Shown: positions 33,363 to 43,684, numbered from the stretch's first letter. The stretch: DNA of 64,000 nucleotides from Pacificispira sp002696645 (GCF_048892425.1 NZ_JBLZHU010000010.1:85182-149181); one strand, 5' to 3'. Notes: a model not told the origin generated them from the sequence alone. Numbers and translations: made by a program.

Positions 33363-35000
33363 TCAGAAGGCCTTCAGCTTGCGCCAGGCGAAGACGACCA
33401 TTTTCAGCAACAACCAGCCATCGCGGAACCTGCTGATCTGCGGCTCACCGTAGGTGCGGTCCGCATAGCGCATCGGAATCTCTATGATTTTTAGGTTCTG
33501 CTTTGCTGCGCCAAAGATCAGGTCAAAATCGCCGAACGGATCGAAATCCCCGAAATAGCTGCGGCCTGCCTGAATCTTGTGATAGTCGGCACGCGTCAGA
33601 ACCTTCGTGCCGCACAGCGTATCGGTGAAACGCTGGTTCAGAAGGAAAGAAAAGATCATCGCAAAGGTCCGGTTGGCCCAATAATTCAGGAAGCGCATCG
33701 CCCCCTTCTCCATGGGATAGACCAGGCGGGAGCCATTGATGAACTCCCCCTTGCCGGTGGCGATGGCCTCATAGAATTTTGGCAGTTCTTCCGGCGGCAT
33801 GGTCAGGTCGGCATCCAGAATCATCAGGATATCGCCACGCGCCTCGTCAAAGCCCTTGCGGACGGCATCGCCCTTGCCCTTGCCCGGCTGCTTGAAGACC
33901 TTGATGTCCCAGGCGCCATTTTCAGGCTTCGCATAGTGATCGCGCACGCGTTCGCATTCCTCGAATGTCCCGTCTGACGAATTGCCTTCGACATACAACA
34001 CTTCCATATCTTTACAGAAGCGTGGCAGGCGCGTGATGGCGCTTTCGATATTGCCTTTCTCATTTCGGCAGGGGACCAGAACCGTGGTCGACAAATCCTT
34101 GCGCTTCGCCTTGCGCTGGGAGCGGGCGACGATGAAATGGCGCAGCGAGAGTTTGCGGATCAGGGGCAATGTCCCGATATAGCGATTGATTGCGGTTCCC
34201 ACACCAAACAGGCGGGCGGGCACCAATTGGCGCCATTCGGTCTTGATTACATCGAAATCCGACAGGCCCAGAATGTTGCTGATATCGGCGGGGCTGAGGA
34301 AGTTCACTTCGGGCTGGGGCATTTTCAGGCCCGTCGCCTCCCCAGCGCGCAGCACCGGTTCCCACAAATGACTGTAATAGGTGATGACGATGCGGGTTTC
34401 CTCATCACACAGGTCGTGAATCTGTTCCAGCATCGCCTGACAGTCATCGACAAAGCCCAGCGTATCGGACAGCAGGATAAAATCATACGGACCCTGCAAG
34501 TCCTGGCGCAGGCTGTTTAACTGTTCGACATCGCCGACGCGAAACTGCAGTTCGGGATATTCATGTTCAGGATACGTGCTGCGCGCGACATCGACCATAT
34601 TGGCGGAGAAATCGACCCCCATGCCAAAGGACGGCTTTAGGCCTGCCAATTGTGCGCCGGTGCCACAGCCCAGGTCCAGGATGCGCGACCCTTCCGGGAT
34701 CAGGAATTTCAGGAAGGCCATATCATCGTCATAGAAACCGGCATTCTTGGCGCGCCAGTCATCCCGCTTGGCCGCCATCTGCTGATTGTATTCCAGGATT
34801 GCTGTTTTTCGGGCAGATAGCGTGTTTTGCCACCCATTTCGCCGAGGGATGGACAAGGGAGTTGTGGTTGTATCTCGGGATGTCTTGCGGGGCGCCGCTT
34901 TCTTAGGGCTCCCCTTTTTGGCGGTGCCTTTCTTTGAAACCGCCTTTTTGGCTGCAGCTTTCTTCGCTGTCGCTTTCTTTACGGTCGCCGTCTTTGCCAC
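33363..35000 (-). CDS. Fused SAM methyltransferase - family 2 glycosyltransferase
   Basis: 545 residues from a GTG at 35000 placed 7 nt after AAGGAG. Residues 1-45 are a Lys/Ala-rich tail (KKATAKKAAAKKAVSKKG). Residues ~85-275 are a methyltransferase (RILDLGCGTGAQLAGL, QGPYDFILLSDTLGFVDDC). Residues ~305-545 are a GT2 domain (STTVLVPCRNEKGNIESAI, ILDADLTMPPEELPKFYEA with the DxD, FINGSRLVYPMEKGAM). The GT2 half resembles polyprenyl-phosphate sugar transferases. Joining both activities in one chain is uncommon. It starts 2 bp after the LPG-synthase-like gene, so the three genes form one operon, probably for a surface lipid or glycan. Confidence 0.85.
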   Translation of the reverse strand: MAKTATVKKATAKKAAAKKAVSKKGTAKKGSPKKAAPRKTSRDTTTTPLSIPRRNGWQNTLSARKTAILEYNQQMAAKRDDWRAKNAGFYDDDMAFLKFLIPEGSRILDLGCGTGAQLAGLKPSFGMGVDFSANMVDVARSTYPEHEYPELQFRVGDVEQLNSLRQDLQGPYDFILLSDTLGFVDDCQAMLEQIHDLCDEETRIVITYYSHLWEPVLRAGEATGLKMPQPEVNFLSPADISNILGLSDFDVIKTEWRQLVPARLFGVGTAINRYIGTLPLIRKLSLRHFIVARSQRKAKRKDLSTTVLVPCRNEKGNIESAITRLPRFCKDMEVLYVEGNSSDGTFEECERVRDHYAKPENGAWDIKVFKQPGKGKGDAVRKGFDEARGDILMILDADLTMPPEELPKFYEAIATGKGEFINGSRLVYPMEKGAMRFLNYWANRTFAMIFSFLLNQRFTDTLCGTKVLTRADYHKIQAGRSYFGDFDPFGDFDLIFGAAKQNLKIIEIPMRYADRTYGEPQISRFRDGWLLLKMVVFAWRKLKAF

Positions 35001-35002
35001 AC

Positions 35003-35983
35003 TCACTCTCCTTTTTCCACCAGGGTCAGGGCTTCTGCATCCGCGCGGGTGGTGCCACTCATAAACCACACAATGCCGCCAACCAGTCCGACGGCCAGAA
35101 TTTCCAGTCCCATTACAATGGACAGGGCAACCGCCCCCCCGGCATCGCCGCCGATCAGGGCGAATCCGGCTGCCATCGCACCCTCACGAACACCCCATCC
35201 ACCAAGCGAGATTGGCAATGTTGCGATCAGGATAGACGTTGGCACGATAATCAGGCAATCCCAGTATGTGAACGGCAATGCCAAGGCCTGTGCAGAGATA
35301 TAGGCCGTCAGCACAATGGTCAAATGTGTCCCCAGCGCAAGCAGCAGAATGGGTACAGCTTCGCGGGGGTGGCTGATCAACCGCACAAAAACACGCGACA
35401 GCTTAACAATAAAAGCACGGATGCGACCGCCCCGACCCTGTTCCGATTGCCGTGCGATCAGGACCACAATCCCGATGCCGATCATGCCGGCCAGACCGAT
35501 TATCAGAAACCCCTTCAGGATGCTGTGATCGCCGGTTCGTTGCATCAACATCGGCAGGCCAATGGCGATCAGAAGACACAACCCGATCAGGCCGGTGATG
35601 CGATCCAATAATACACTGGTCAGTGCCTGTCCTACGGAAGCGCAAAATTTCCGAATGCGATAGACACGCATCACATCCCCGCCCACGGCGCCGGGCAGGG
35701 CCTGATTGAAGAACATGGCCTCCAGATAATACCGATAACTCAGCCGATAGGGCAGGGTGACCTGATCCATCCGCAACAGTCTGCGCCAACGTTCAGAATT
35801 TAATGTCAGTTGGAAAAAGATCAGCACGGTCGCCAGGCCTAACCCCATGGGCTGTGCCGTGCTGAGACGATTTGCGATATCAGACAGGTCCAGCTTGGAC
35901 GCGATCATCCAGAACAATGCCAGGGTCACAGCGATTTTCAGTGCCGTGAAAACACCTTTTCTCTGAACAGGGGAAAGGGGCAT
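35003..35983 (-). CDS. Lysylphosphatidylglycerol synthase TM-region-like (UPF0104) protein
   Basis: 326 residues from the ATG at 35983 (MPLSPVQRKG). About eight membrane segments; motifs LNSERWRRLL, EAMFFNQALPGAVGGDVMRV and LPISLGGWGVREGAMAAGFA are typical of the LPG_synthase_TM/UPF0104 flippase-like family (AglD/MprF N-terminal type). Lacks the MprF catalytic domain, so it probably moves a lipid rather than aminoacylating one. First gene of the three-gene cluster reading toward 32.6 kb. Confidence 0.85.
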   Translation of the reverse strand: MPLSPVQRKGVFTALKIAVTLALFWMIASKLDLSDIANRLSTAQPMGLGLATVLIFFQLTLNSERWRRLLRMDQVTLPYRLSYRYYLEAMFFNQALPGAVGGDVMRVYRIRKFCASVGQALTSVLLDRITGLIGLCLLIAIGLPMLMQRTGDHSILKGFLIIGLAGMIGIGIVVLIARQSEQGRGGRIRAFIVKLSRVFVRLISHPREAVPILLLALGTHLTIVLTAYISAQALALPFTYWDCLIIVPTSILIATLPISLGGWGVREGAMAAGFALIGGDAGGAVALSIVMGLEILAVGLVGGIVWFMSGTTRADAEALTLVEKGE

Positions 35984-36138
35984 TCGGTTTGCGTTCCCAA
36001 TTGGCTGACGACGGATCAGGGCCAACCTCGCCCCGAATTGGGCGCTGCATAGCGCCTTCCTGGTATTATGGCAACCAATCGGCCATTGCACAGTCTCTAT
36101 TAGTTCGCGGGCCTTTCGGGTTAGGGGGCACTGACCGA

Positions 36139-38730
36139 TTAATAAATACCGCTGGGCGCTGCGGGAGAATTCGGATTGTTGCCTGTCGGGGCGTTGTTTG
36201 TTGGTAAGGGAATCAGGCCATTACTCCCACTGGATGAAGTGGGGTCGGCCTCGTCCTCGGTCTGACCGCTTGGCTCGCCTGATTGGACGATTGGAAGAAT
36301 TGGCGCGCCATTGCCTGTGATTATAACACTATCGGAATTGGCGCCAGGTTCGGTTCCGGCCTTAAAGGCTTCCTCAATGACTTTATTGCTGGAAGGACTG
36401 GCCAGTTTTCCGGTTTCGGCATCAATGCGCACCATGCGAATGCCAGGCGGCGTCCGGAAGGGAATGGCGGGTTTATCGGCCAGGGCTTGGCCCATGAATT
36501 CCTTGAAAACCGGGGCCGCAACCGAAGATCCGGTCTCTTGGCCTCCCCAGGGCTGGCGGCCCAAGGGAATTGGAGTGTCGAAACCAATAAAGATCCCGGC
36601 GACCAGATCAGGAGAAAATCCGACAAACCAGGTATCCCGGGAATCATTCGTGGTTCCGGTTTTGCCACCCAACGGCTTGCCCAGTTCGGCGATGCGGCGA
36701 CCGGTCCCGCGTTGCACCACGCCTTCCAGCATGGTCACGATCTGATAAGCAGACGTTGGTGTCGTCAGTTGCACCCGGTTGTCTGGCAGGATCGGCACCG
36801 GCTGATTGTCCCAGTATTTGACATCACATTCAGGGCAGGTGCGATCATCATGCCGGAACACAGTCTTACCGTTACGGTCCTGAATTCGGTCGATCAATGT
36901 CGGTTCAACCTTCTTCCCGCCATTGACCAGTGCACCATAGGCCGCAACCATATCGATCAGGCGCACATCCGCAGATCCCAGCGCCATGGCCAATTGTGGC
37001 GGCATGTTCTTGACGATCCCGAACCGCTCGGCCGTTTCAGACACTTTATCCATACCAATCGCCTGGGCCAGACGCACCGTCATCAGATTGCGGGATTTTT
37101 CAATCCCGACGCGCATGGGGGATGGGCCATAGAATTCATTGGAGAAGTTTGACGGCTTCCATTTCCCCAGACCCGGCCCTTGATCAATGACGAAGGGTGC
37201 ATCCAGAATGATCGTGGCAGGCGTATAGCCGTTTTCCAGGGCGGTCAGATACACAAAGGGCTTAAACGCCGACCCTGGTTGCCGATAGGCCTGGGTTGCC
37301 CGGTTGAACTGGCTGGTTTCGAAACTCCATCCGCCGGACATGGCCAGTATGCGCCCGGTATGGGGGTCCATGGCGACAATGGCGCCATTGACTTCCGGTA
37401 TCTGGCGCAGGCCATAGGTGCCTTTTGGATAGGGTTTTGGCGTTTCGCCTTCTTTATCTGGCGTGCTCTGGGTAACCGGGGCGACAAGAATGATATCCCC
37501 AACAGTCAGGACATCGCCAACCGATTTGATGGACGGCCCAACAGTGCGGTTTTCTCCCCCACGTGCGATGCGGGCCCAACGAACTTCATCCAAGGGAATT
37601 GTTCCTGTGGTTTTGTCCCGCAAGCCAATCGTTGCGGCGTCCTTGTCTACGGATAGGACAGCGGCGGGCACCCAATCCAAGGCACCTGCGGGTATTTCGA
37701 AGGCGATCAGTGCTTCCAGCCAGGGTTCATCGTCGCCCACCCGCCCGATGGGCCCGCGATAGCCATGACGGTGATCATAGGCGATCAATCCATCCCGCAA
37801 GGACTGGCGGGCCATTTCCTGCAGCTTCGGGTCCAGCGAGGTCCGCACCGACAGCCCGCCGGAATACAGGCCGTCTTCGCCAAAGCGATCCCCCAGGGAA
37901 CGCCGGACTTCTTCCAGAAAATACCCGGCATCAACCAGATCCGCGTCGGCGTGATCTTTAACGACCAGGGGCGATGCTGTTGCGACGGCGGCTTCTTCTG
38001 CGGTGATGAAGTTTTCTTCCAGCATACGGTCGATCACCCAGTTCCGGCGGGCAATCGCAGCCTCTTTCCGCCGGATCGGGTGATAATTGTTTGGACCTTT
38101 TGGCAAAGCTGCCAGATAGGCGATTTCTGCAATCGTCAGATCATCCAGGCTTTTGTCAAAATAGTTCAAGGCGGCGGCGGCAACGCCATAAGACCGATAG
38201 CCCAGATAAATCTCGTTCAGATATAATTCTAGAATTCGGTCTTTATCCAGCGCGCGTTCGATGCGCAGCGCCAGGATTGCTTCTTTCACTTTGCGGGAAA
38301 TGGATACTTCATTTGTTAGCAGGAAGTTTTTTGCCACCTGCTGCGTGATAGTAGACGCTCCAACCAGACGGCGACCCTGAGTGACGTTGACAATATTGGT
38401 GACGACAGCCCGGATAAGCGCCTGAATATCGACGCCAAAATGTTTGTAGAAATTTTGATCTTCTGCCGCGATGAAACCTTCTGAAACACGTTTTGGAATT
38501 GCATCAATGGGAACGAAAACCCGCGATTCAACGGCAAATTCCGCCAACAGGCGGCCATCGCCTGCATGGACACGCGTCGATGTCGGTGGTTCATAATCCG
38601 CCAATTGCTTATAGTCTGGCAGGCCCTGACCATAATGCCAGAAGGCCCAGCCAACGACGCCCAGCCCGGCAACACCGACCAGCAACCCCAGGAAAAACAG
38701 ATACAAAAAGGCACGGCCGACAAAACGCAT
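36139..38730 (-). CDS. mrcA: Penicillin-binding protein 1A
   Basis: 863 residues. N-terminal membrane anchor (residues ~8-30), GT51 glycosyltransferase domain (FIAAEDQNFYKHFGVD, GASTITQQVAKNFLL, KEAILALRIERALDKDRILE), then transpeptidase motifs SAFK (QPGSAFKPFVYL), SRN (IEKSRNLMTVR) and KTGTT (GGKTGTTNDSRDTWFVGF). The C-terminal ~90 residues are a low-complexity Pro/Asn/Ser tail. Polymerises and crosslinks peptidoglycan. Lies after amiC, a pairing common in alphaproteobacteria; the prfB gene that often follows is absent. Confidence 0.96.
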   Translation of the reverse strand: MRFVGRAFLYLFFLGLLVGVAGLGVVGWAFWHYGQGLPDYKQLADYEPPTSTRVHAGDGRLLAEFAVESRVFVPIDAIPKRVSEGFIAAEDQNFYKHFGVDIQALIRAVVTNIVNVTQGRRLVGASTITQQVAKNFLLTNEVSISRKVKEAILALRIERALDKDRILELYLNEIYLGYRSYGVAAAALNYFDKSLDDLTIAEIAYLAALPKGPNNYHPIRRKEAAIARRNWVIDRMLEENFITAEEAAVATASPLVVKDHADADLVDAGYFLEEVRRSLGDRFGEDGLYSGGLSVRTSLDPKLQEMARQSLRDGLIAYDHRHGYRGPIGRVGDDEPWLEALIAFEIPAGALDWVPAAVLSVDKDAATIGLRDKTTGTIPLDEVRWARIARGGENRTVGPSIKSVGDVLTVGDIILVAPVTQSTPDKEGETPKPYPKGTYGLRQIPEVNGAIVAMDPHTGRILAMSGGWSFETSQFNRATQAYRQPGSAFKPFVYLTALENGYTPATIILDAPFVIDQGPGLGKWKPSNFSNEFYGPSPMRVGIEKSRNLMTVRLAQAIGMDKVSETAERFGIVKNMPPQLAMALGSADVRLIDMVAAYGALVNGGKKVEPTLIDRIQDRNGKTVFRHDDRTCPECDVKYWDNQPVPILPDNRVQLTTPTSAYQIVTMLEGVVQRGTGRRIAELGKPLGGKTGTTNDSRDTWFVGFSPDLVAGIFIGFDTPIPLGRQPWGGQETGSSVAAPVFKEFMGQALADKPAIPFRTPPGIRMVRIDAETGKLASPSSNKVIEEAFKAGTEPGANSDSVIITGNGAPILPIVQSGEPSGQTEDEADPTSSSGSNGLIPLPTNNAPTGNNPNSPAAPSGIY

Positions 38731-38898
38731 AGGGACTCCCTAAACAAACATCACAGGTGTACTGCTGCCTACCATAAGGTCGGACAGATTTGTGCCACGC
38801 GGTAGCATATAAAGTCTACACGTTCAGATTGGGCGATTCCATGGTCCAATTGCGGCAAATTCGCTAAAGGTTTGCGGTGCATCTCAGATTTCAGGATC

Positions 38899-40170
38899 TC
38901 AGGACCGCTCCAATTTCTCTTTTCTGTCAAAATACAGATCAATCGACCGCACCATCCCATCGGCCATTTTTGCCTGATGCGATGCTGACATTAAGCTGGC
39001 CTCGTCCGACTTATTCGACAGATAACCCAACTCAATCAGGACGGAGGGTATATTAGGTGATTTTAGTACCGCAAAGCCAGCAAAGCGGTGCGGATTACGC
39101 AGCAAGCGCGCCGATGTCTGCATTTCATCCACCAGGATCTCTGCAAAATAGGCACTGCTTTGCTTAACACTTTGCTGTGCAAGGCTGATCAGTATGGATG
39201 TTACATCGGCTTCATACCCGGTCAAATCCGTCCCCGCCAACAGGTCAGACCTGTTTTCCTTGGTCGCCAGCGCTTCGGCTTCCTTGTCGGACGCCTTGTC
39301 AGACAGGGTGTACACAGACAGTCCCCGCAGGCTGGACGAGTTATGGGAATCCGCATGTAGGGAGATGAACAGCCCGGCATTCACCTCATGCGCAATCTGA
39401 TACCGATCCCGCAGGGGAATAAAGATGTCACGATCCCTGGTCAGGACAACATCATACCGCCCCGTTGCCTCCAGCGCTTTTTTCAATGCTTTGGCATAGG
39501 ACAGAACGACCTTCTTTTCATAGACGCCACTGGTGCTGATGGCACCTGGATCGACCCCCCCATGGCCAGGGTCCAACACCACGACGCGCTTGTTAGAGCC
39601 CGGCGGTGGTCCTGGTGTTGCAATCGCCGGGGAAGACCGCGCCAATTCCTGCGCATAGGCACCCCAACCCGCAGATTCCATCGCCACAGTGGACGGGGTG
39701 GTCTTAGAGACCGGTCCCAGATCAATCACCACCCGTGGGCCGGAATTGTTCGCGGCGTCCAGAGCAAAATGGCGCATTACGGTCGCCGGGGCGGAAAGGT
39801 CGATGACAACGCGGGTGATACCGGGCTTGAAAAGACCGTGGCGATATCCGCCAATCAATCCCCGTCCCCGCACTTCGTCCAGTCCAGGTCCCTTCCAGTC
39901 AACAGATGGCAAATCAATCACCACGCGGTCTGGGCCGGCCAGTGTGAACACTTTGTAGGGGACGGCGCGATCAAATTCTAAAACAAATCTGGTCTCGCCC
40001 TCGCGCTCTCCAATACGGGCGTCGGACAGCACGGGACCGGATGATTGTGCACTGCTGATTTGCGGTACCAGTAATATTGAGCCGACGAGTAAAAGCATCG
40101 CGCGAAGCACGACCGATTGAAACAAGTGATTTATGAGGGGCTTAAGGCACCCCGTGCACGCCTGACGCAT
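38899..40170 (-). CDS. amiC: N-acetylmuramoyl-L-alanine amidase, AmiC-type
   Basis: 423 residues from the ATG at 40170, with AGGAG 9 nt upstream. Signal peptide (LLLVGSILLVPQISSA) with likely cleavage after SSA, an AMIN domain (~30-140; RFVLEFDRAVPYKVFTLAGP), then an Amidase_3 zinc domain: DPGHGGVDPGA and VYEKK for two zinc ligands, SLHADSHNSS for the third, and IPSVLIELGYLSN with the catalytic Glu. Splits septal peptidoglycan. Divergent from rne. Confidence 0.94.
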   Translation of the reverse strand: MRQACTGCLKPLINHLFQSVVLRAMLLLVGSILLVPQISSAQSSGPVLSDARIGEREGETRFVLEFDRAVPYKVFTLAGPDRVVIDLPSVDWKGPGLDEVRGRGLIGGYRHGLFKPGITRVVIDLSAPATVMRHFALDAANNSGPRVVIDLGPVSKTTPSTVAMESAGWGAYAQELARSSPAIATPGPPPGSNKRVVVLDPGHGGVDPGAISTSGVYEKKVVLSYAKALKKALEATGRYDVVLTRDRDIFIPLRDRYQIAHEVNAGLFISLHADSHNSSSLRGLSVYTLSDKASDKEAEALATKENRSDLLAGTDLTGYEADVTSILISLAQQSVKQSSAYFAEILVDEMQTSARLLRNPHRFAGFAVLKSPNIPSVLIELGYLSNKSDEASLMSASHQAKMADGMVRSIDLYFDRKEKLERS

Positions 40171-40194
40171 TCCGTGCCGCTCCTGACTCGGCAA

Positions 40195-40933
40195 GTCCCG
40201 TCCAGAATTTCATAGTAGATATGCCGTGAGTCGTCAGGAAATTCAAAGCACAAGGACAGTAAATTTATAAGTATCTTGAATTTATCTTCGGTTTAAGATT
40301 GTGCAACGCGCCATGCACAGATAGTCTCTCGCTTGAGAGAGTCCGTTTCGTGTCCGCCGCAGGGGGCGAACGGCAGCGCCGAAAAGCGGCGCGCCGCTGG
40401 TTTCCTTTGCGGGCCGGGCACAGGTCGGAACGATCCGGGGCACGCCGTTCGTCGCAGAGTTCGAGGACCCTTTTCGCAAAGGGCGCTAAGTCGACATTCT
40501 GGGATTGGGTTCGATGTCTCGTCGTTGCCGGGCGTGACGCTCTGCTGCTTTGTGTCCACGGCTTTTCTGACGAAAGGGCCGGAAACACAGGCTAACAGAC
40601 TCATCGGCGCGTCTGGCTCGGTGGACGATTTCAGGATCGACCTATTCACCCGAACCACAGTGCCGCATTTTGAATTACCCCGGCCTGGCCGGTACTGAAC
40701 CGCCCGGCGCCGCCGGATATAGTAAATGACGTATTAGAAGCAACGCGAAAGCGACACAATGAAACCAGTGAGCATAAGCGAGACGGAAAAGGGACTGCGT
40801 AACGCAATCCCCGTATCCGCAACGCGCCCGGCTCGCGCGACCCGATATCGGCGCTGCGTGGGAACGGTGATGCTTGCGCAACGGCTGCCGACGATCCGCG
40901 CGATAAGGGCCGGAGACGTCGAGGTAGGATTAT
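40195..40933 (+). promoter_or_regulatory. Long non-coding leader region of rne
   Basis: About 740 bp between amiC and rne without a supported gene. From 40340 onward it is rich in self-complementary GC blocks (e.g. GCAGCGCC/GGCGCGC near 40372-40396, CGGCGCCGCCGG near 40709). Long structured rne leaders mediate autoregulation by RNase E in other proteobacteria; the same is inferred here. Confidence 0.5.
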
Positions 40934-43684
40934 ATGACACGCAGAATGTTAATCGATGCGACCCACCCGGAAGAAACCCGGGTCGTCGTGGTAAATGGCA
41001 ACCGGCTTGAGGAATTTGACTACGAAACAACGACAAAGAAGCAAATAAAAGGGAATGTTTACCTCGCGAAAGTAACGCGGGTTGAGCCATCCTTGCAGGC
41101 TGCTTTCGTTGAATATGGCGGCAACCGTCATGGGTTCCTGGCCTTTTCAGAAATTCATCCCGACTATTACCGCATTCCCGTCGGTGACCGTGAAGAACTG
41201 GTCGACGATGATCATGATTCCCAGGACGATGATGACGAAACCGCCGATAATGGCGATGGCGTTGAGGATATGGGGGCGGGTGAAGGCGTTGATGAAGCGG
41301 TTGAGGAAGCGTCCTTGCGCCGCCCGCGTCTGCGCCGCCAGTACAAAATTCAGGAAGTGATCAAGCGCCGTCAGGTGATGTTGATTCAAGTCGTGAAGGA
41401 AGAGCGCGGCAATAAAGGTGCTGCGCTGACCACCTATCTTTCGCTGGCCGGGCGCTATTGCGTTGTCATGCCCAATACGTCGCGCGGCGGCGGGGTCAGC
41501 CGCAAGATCGCCAATGTGGCGGATCGGAAGCGTCTGAAGACAATCCTGGCGGAACTGAATGTGCCGGAAGGCATGGCGATCATCCTGCGCACCGCCGGGG
41601 CCGAACGCTCCAAGGCGGAGGTAAAGCGCGACTTCGACTATATTATGAAGTTATGGGACGATATCCGCGAAAAGACGCTGGAATCCTCTGCTCCTTCCTT
41701 AATTCATGAGGAAGGCAATCTGATCAAGCGCGCCATCCGCGATGTCTATACCAAGGATATCGAAGAAGTGCTGATCGCCGGCGATGAAGGATATCGCGTC
41801 GCCAAGGATTTCATGCGCGCGCTGATCCCCAGCCACGCCAAAAAGGTCCAACCCTATAAGGATGATCAGGGCATTCCCTTGCTGCACCGCTATCAGGTGG
41901 AACAGCAATTGGCCCAGATCCATGAGCCAACGGTGCAGTTACGCTCGGGCGGATCGATTGTCATTCACCAGACCGAGGCTCTGGTCGCCATCGATGTGAA
42001 CTCCGGCAAGTCAACGCGGGAACGGCATATCGAAGAAACCGCATTGAAGACCAATCTGGAGGCCGCTGATGAAGTGGCGCGCCAATTGCGCCTGCGGGAT
42101 CTGGCCGGGCTGATCGTCATCGATTTCATCGACATGGATGAAAATCGCAATGATGCAGCGGTTGAGCGACGGCTGAAAGAGGCGCTGCGCCGGGATCGTG
42201 CCCGTATTCAGGTCGGGCGGATTTCCAGCTTCGGCTTGATGGAAATGTCCCGCCAGCGTCTGCGCCCCAGCCTGATTGAGGCGATGAGCCAACCCTGTCC
42301 GACCTGTGGTGGTGTTGGATACATTGTTTCGACAGAATCTGCGGCCCTGATGGTTACCCGCGCGATTGAGGAAGAGTGCCTGCGTCGCCGGGCGACCCAG
42401 GTCACAGCAAAAGTACCAGGATCGGTTGCGCTGTATGTCCTGAATCACAAGCGTGCAAGCTTGATGGAGATGGAAGGCCGGTATGGTATCACCGTTACCC
42501 TGGAAGCGGTCGATGGCATGTTGCCGCCGCACTATGAACTGACGCGGTCTGGTGCCGGCGAAGGTGAGGAAGGGGCGGAGCAGGTTGTTGAACGTGTTCC
42601 GGATCGTCCAATTGATCGGTCCGGTGAAACCGCGTCTGCGCCTCGCAGTAATGAGCGCCCACAACGCCCTGCTGCAGAAGGCAACGAAGACCGCAGCGGT
42701 CGTAAACGCAGCCGTCGTGGCGGGCGTCGTCGGGGGCGTCGCGATGAAGAATCGGCGGATGCAACGGTCGAAGATCAAACCGCACAGACCAACACCGATG
42801 CTGACGACGACGACACCGCTGTCGCCGAAGTCAATTCTGATTCCAACGGCCAGGAAAACCAAAGCAACGCCGCTGAAGGAGGCGATGGCGAGGATAAGAC
42901 CCGCCGTCGTCGCAAGCGGGGCCGTCGTGGCGGTCGCCGCCGGAATCGCGGTCGGGAAGATGGTCAGGCCGCAGAAGGTCAGAATGGTGAAGGCCAGAAT
43001 GGTGAAGGTCAGAATGGTGAAGGTCAGTCTGATATGCCAGATGGTCAAAGCCAGGCTGACAGCGGGTCGGAGAATTCTAACCAGATGCCACAAGACGGAT
43101 CCGAGACCACGTCCTCTGAGGCGGGCAACGACGGGGATGAAAAGTCACGTCCACCGCGCCGCGGACGGGGTCGCGGACGCAAGCCATCGGCAGAAGCGGC
43201 ATCCTCCTCCCAGGACGGTCCGCAATTCGTACCTGAAAATGCCGCGAATGACAGTGCGGATGCCGGGCCCGAAACATCTGAACCTCAGGCGAAGGTAAAG
43301 CCGGCACGACGCAGCCGTAAGAAGGCGGCAGCGGCAAAGCCGGAAGCGGCGCCAGCCGTTGATTCTGTGACGGAAGAGGCGGCACCGACTGAGACCAGCG
43401 GTGACGATGCAAAAGCAGCAAAACCGACAAAGCGGTCCCGCAAGAAGGCAGCCCCGGCAAAACCTAAACCTGCGAAGGCGGAAGCCACGGCAGGCGAAAC
43501 CGTTGTGCAAGATACGATTCCGCCATCGTCGACACCTGCTGAGCCCGCCAGGGACCAGGTGATGGCCGCTGCGAATGAAGGGATGACGGATGTCCCCCCT
43601 GCATCACCCACCCCGGAACCGGTCATTGTTGACGAACCACCGAAGAAGAAAAAGCGCGGCTGGTGGAATAAGGTAATTGGATAA
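40934..43684 (+). CDS. rne: Ribonuclease E
   Basis: 916 residues; GAGGTAGG precedes the ATG. RNase E/G core: S1 domain (NVYLAKVTRVEPSLQAAFVE) interrupted by an acidic alphaproteobacterial insert (HDSQDDDDETADNG), 5' sensor and DNase I-like region (ALVAIDVNSGKSTRERHIEE, LIVIDFIDMDENRNDAAVER) and the zinc-link CPTCGG. From ~residue 530 the C-terminal half is a disordered scaffold with Arg-rich RNA-binding patches (RKRSRRGGRRRGRRDEE) and Lys/Ala-rich stretches, ending KKKKRGWWNKVIG. Processes rRNA, tRNA and mRNA and nucleates the degradosome. Confidence 0.97.
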   Translation: MTRRMLIDATHPEETRVVVVNGNRLEEFDYETTTKKQIKGNVYLAKVTRVEPSLQAAFVEYGGNRHGFLAFSEIHPDYYRIPVGDREELVDDDHDSQDDDDETADNGDGVEDMGAGEGVDEAVEEASLRRPRLRRQYKIQEVIKRRQVMLIQVVKEERGNKGAALTTYLSLAGRYCVVMPNTSRGGGVSRKIANVADRKRLKTILAELNVPEGMAIILRTAGAERSKAEVKRDFDYIMKLWDDIREKTLESSAPSLIHEEGNLIKRAIRDVYTKDIEEVLIAGDEGYRVAKDFMRALIPSHAKKVQPYKDDQGIPLLHRYQVEQQLAQIHEPTVQLRSGGSIVIHQTEALVAIDVNSGKSTRERHIEETALKTNLEAADEVARQLRLRDLAGLIVIDFIDMDENRNDAAVERRLKEALRRDRARIQVGRISSFGLMEMSRQRLRPSLIEAMSQPCPTCGGVGYIVSTESAALMVTRAIEEECLRRRATQVTAKVPGSVALYVLNHKRASLMEMEGRYGITVTLEAVDGMLPPHYELTRSGAGEGEEGAEQVVERVPDRPIDRSGETASAPRSNERPQRPAAEGNEDRSGRKRSRRGGRRRGRRDEESADATVEDQTAQTNTDADDDDTAVAEVNSDSNGQENQSNAAEGGDGEDKTRRRRKRGRRGGRRRNRGREDGQAAEGQNGEGQNGEGQNGEGQSDMPDGQSQADSGSENSNQMPQDGSETTSSEAGNDGDEKSRPPRRGRGRGRKPSAEAASSSQDGPQFVPENAANDSADAGPETSEPQAKVKPARRSRKKAAAAKPEAAPAVDSVTEEAAPTETSGDDAKAAKPTKRSRKKAAPAKPKPAKAEATAGETVVQDTIPPSSTPAEPARDQVMAAANEGMTDVPPASPTPEPVIVDEPPKKKKRGWWNKVIG
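42974..43027 (+). repeat. 15-bp tandem repeat in rne (EGQNG units)
   Basis: Three complete copies of GAAGGYCAGAATGGT plus a partial copy encode EGQNG repeats in the disordered scaffold; the length is likely to vary between strains. Confidence 0.85.

Noticed and set aside
36283..37152. 289-codon plus-strand frame within mrcA
   Set aside because: Antisense shadow of a clear PBP1A gene; no start signal.
42974..43027. Novel repeat element
   Set aside because: It is an in-frame 15-bp coding repeat in a disordered region of RNase E, a common kind of length variation.
42011..43093. 360-codon minus-strand frame within rne
   Set aside because: Thr/Ala/Ile low-complexity shadow of the repetitive rne scaffold region; no recognisable domain.
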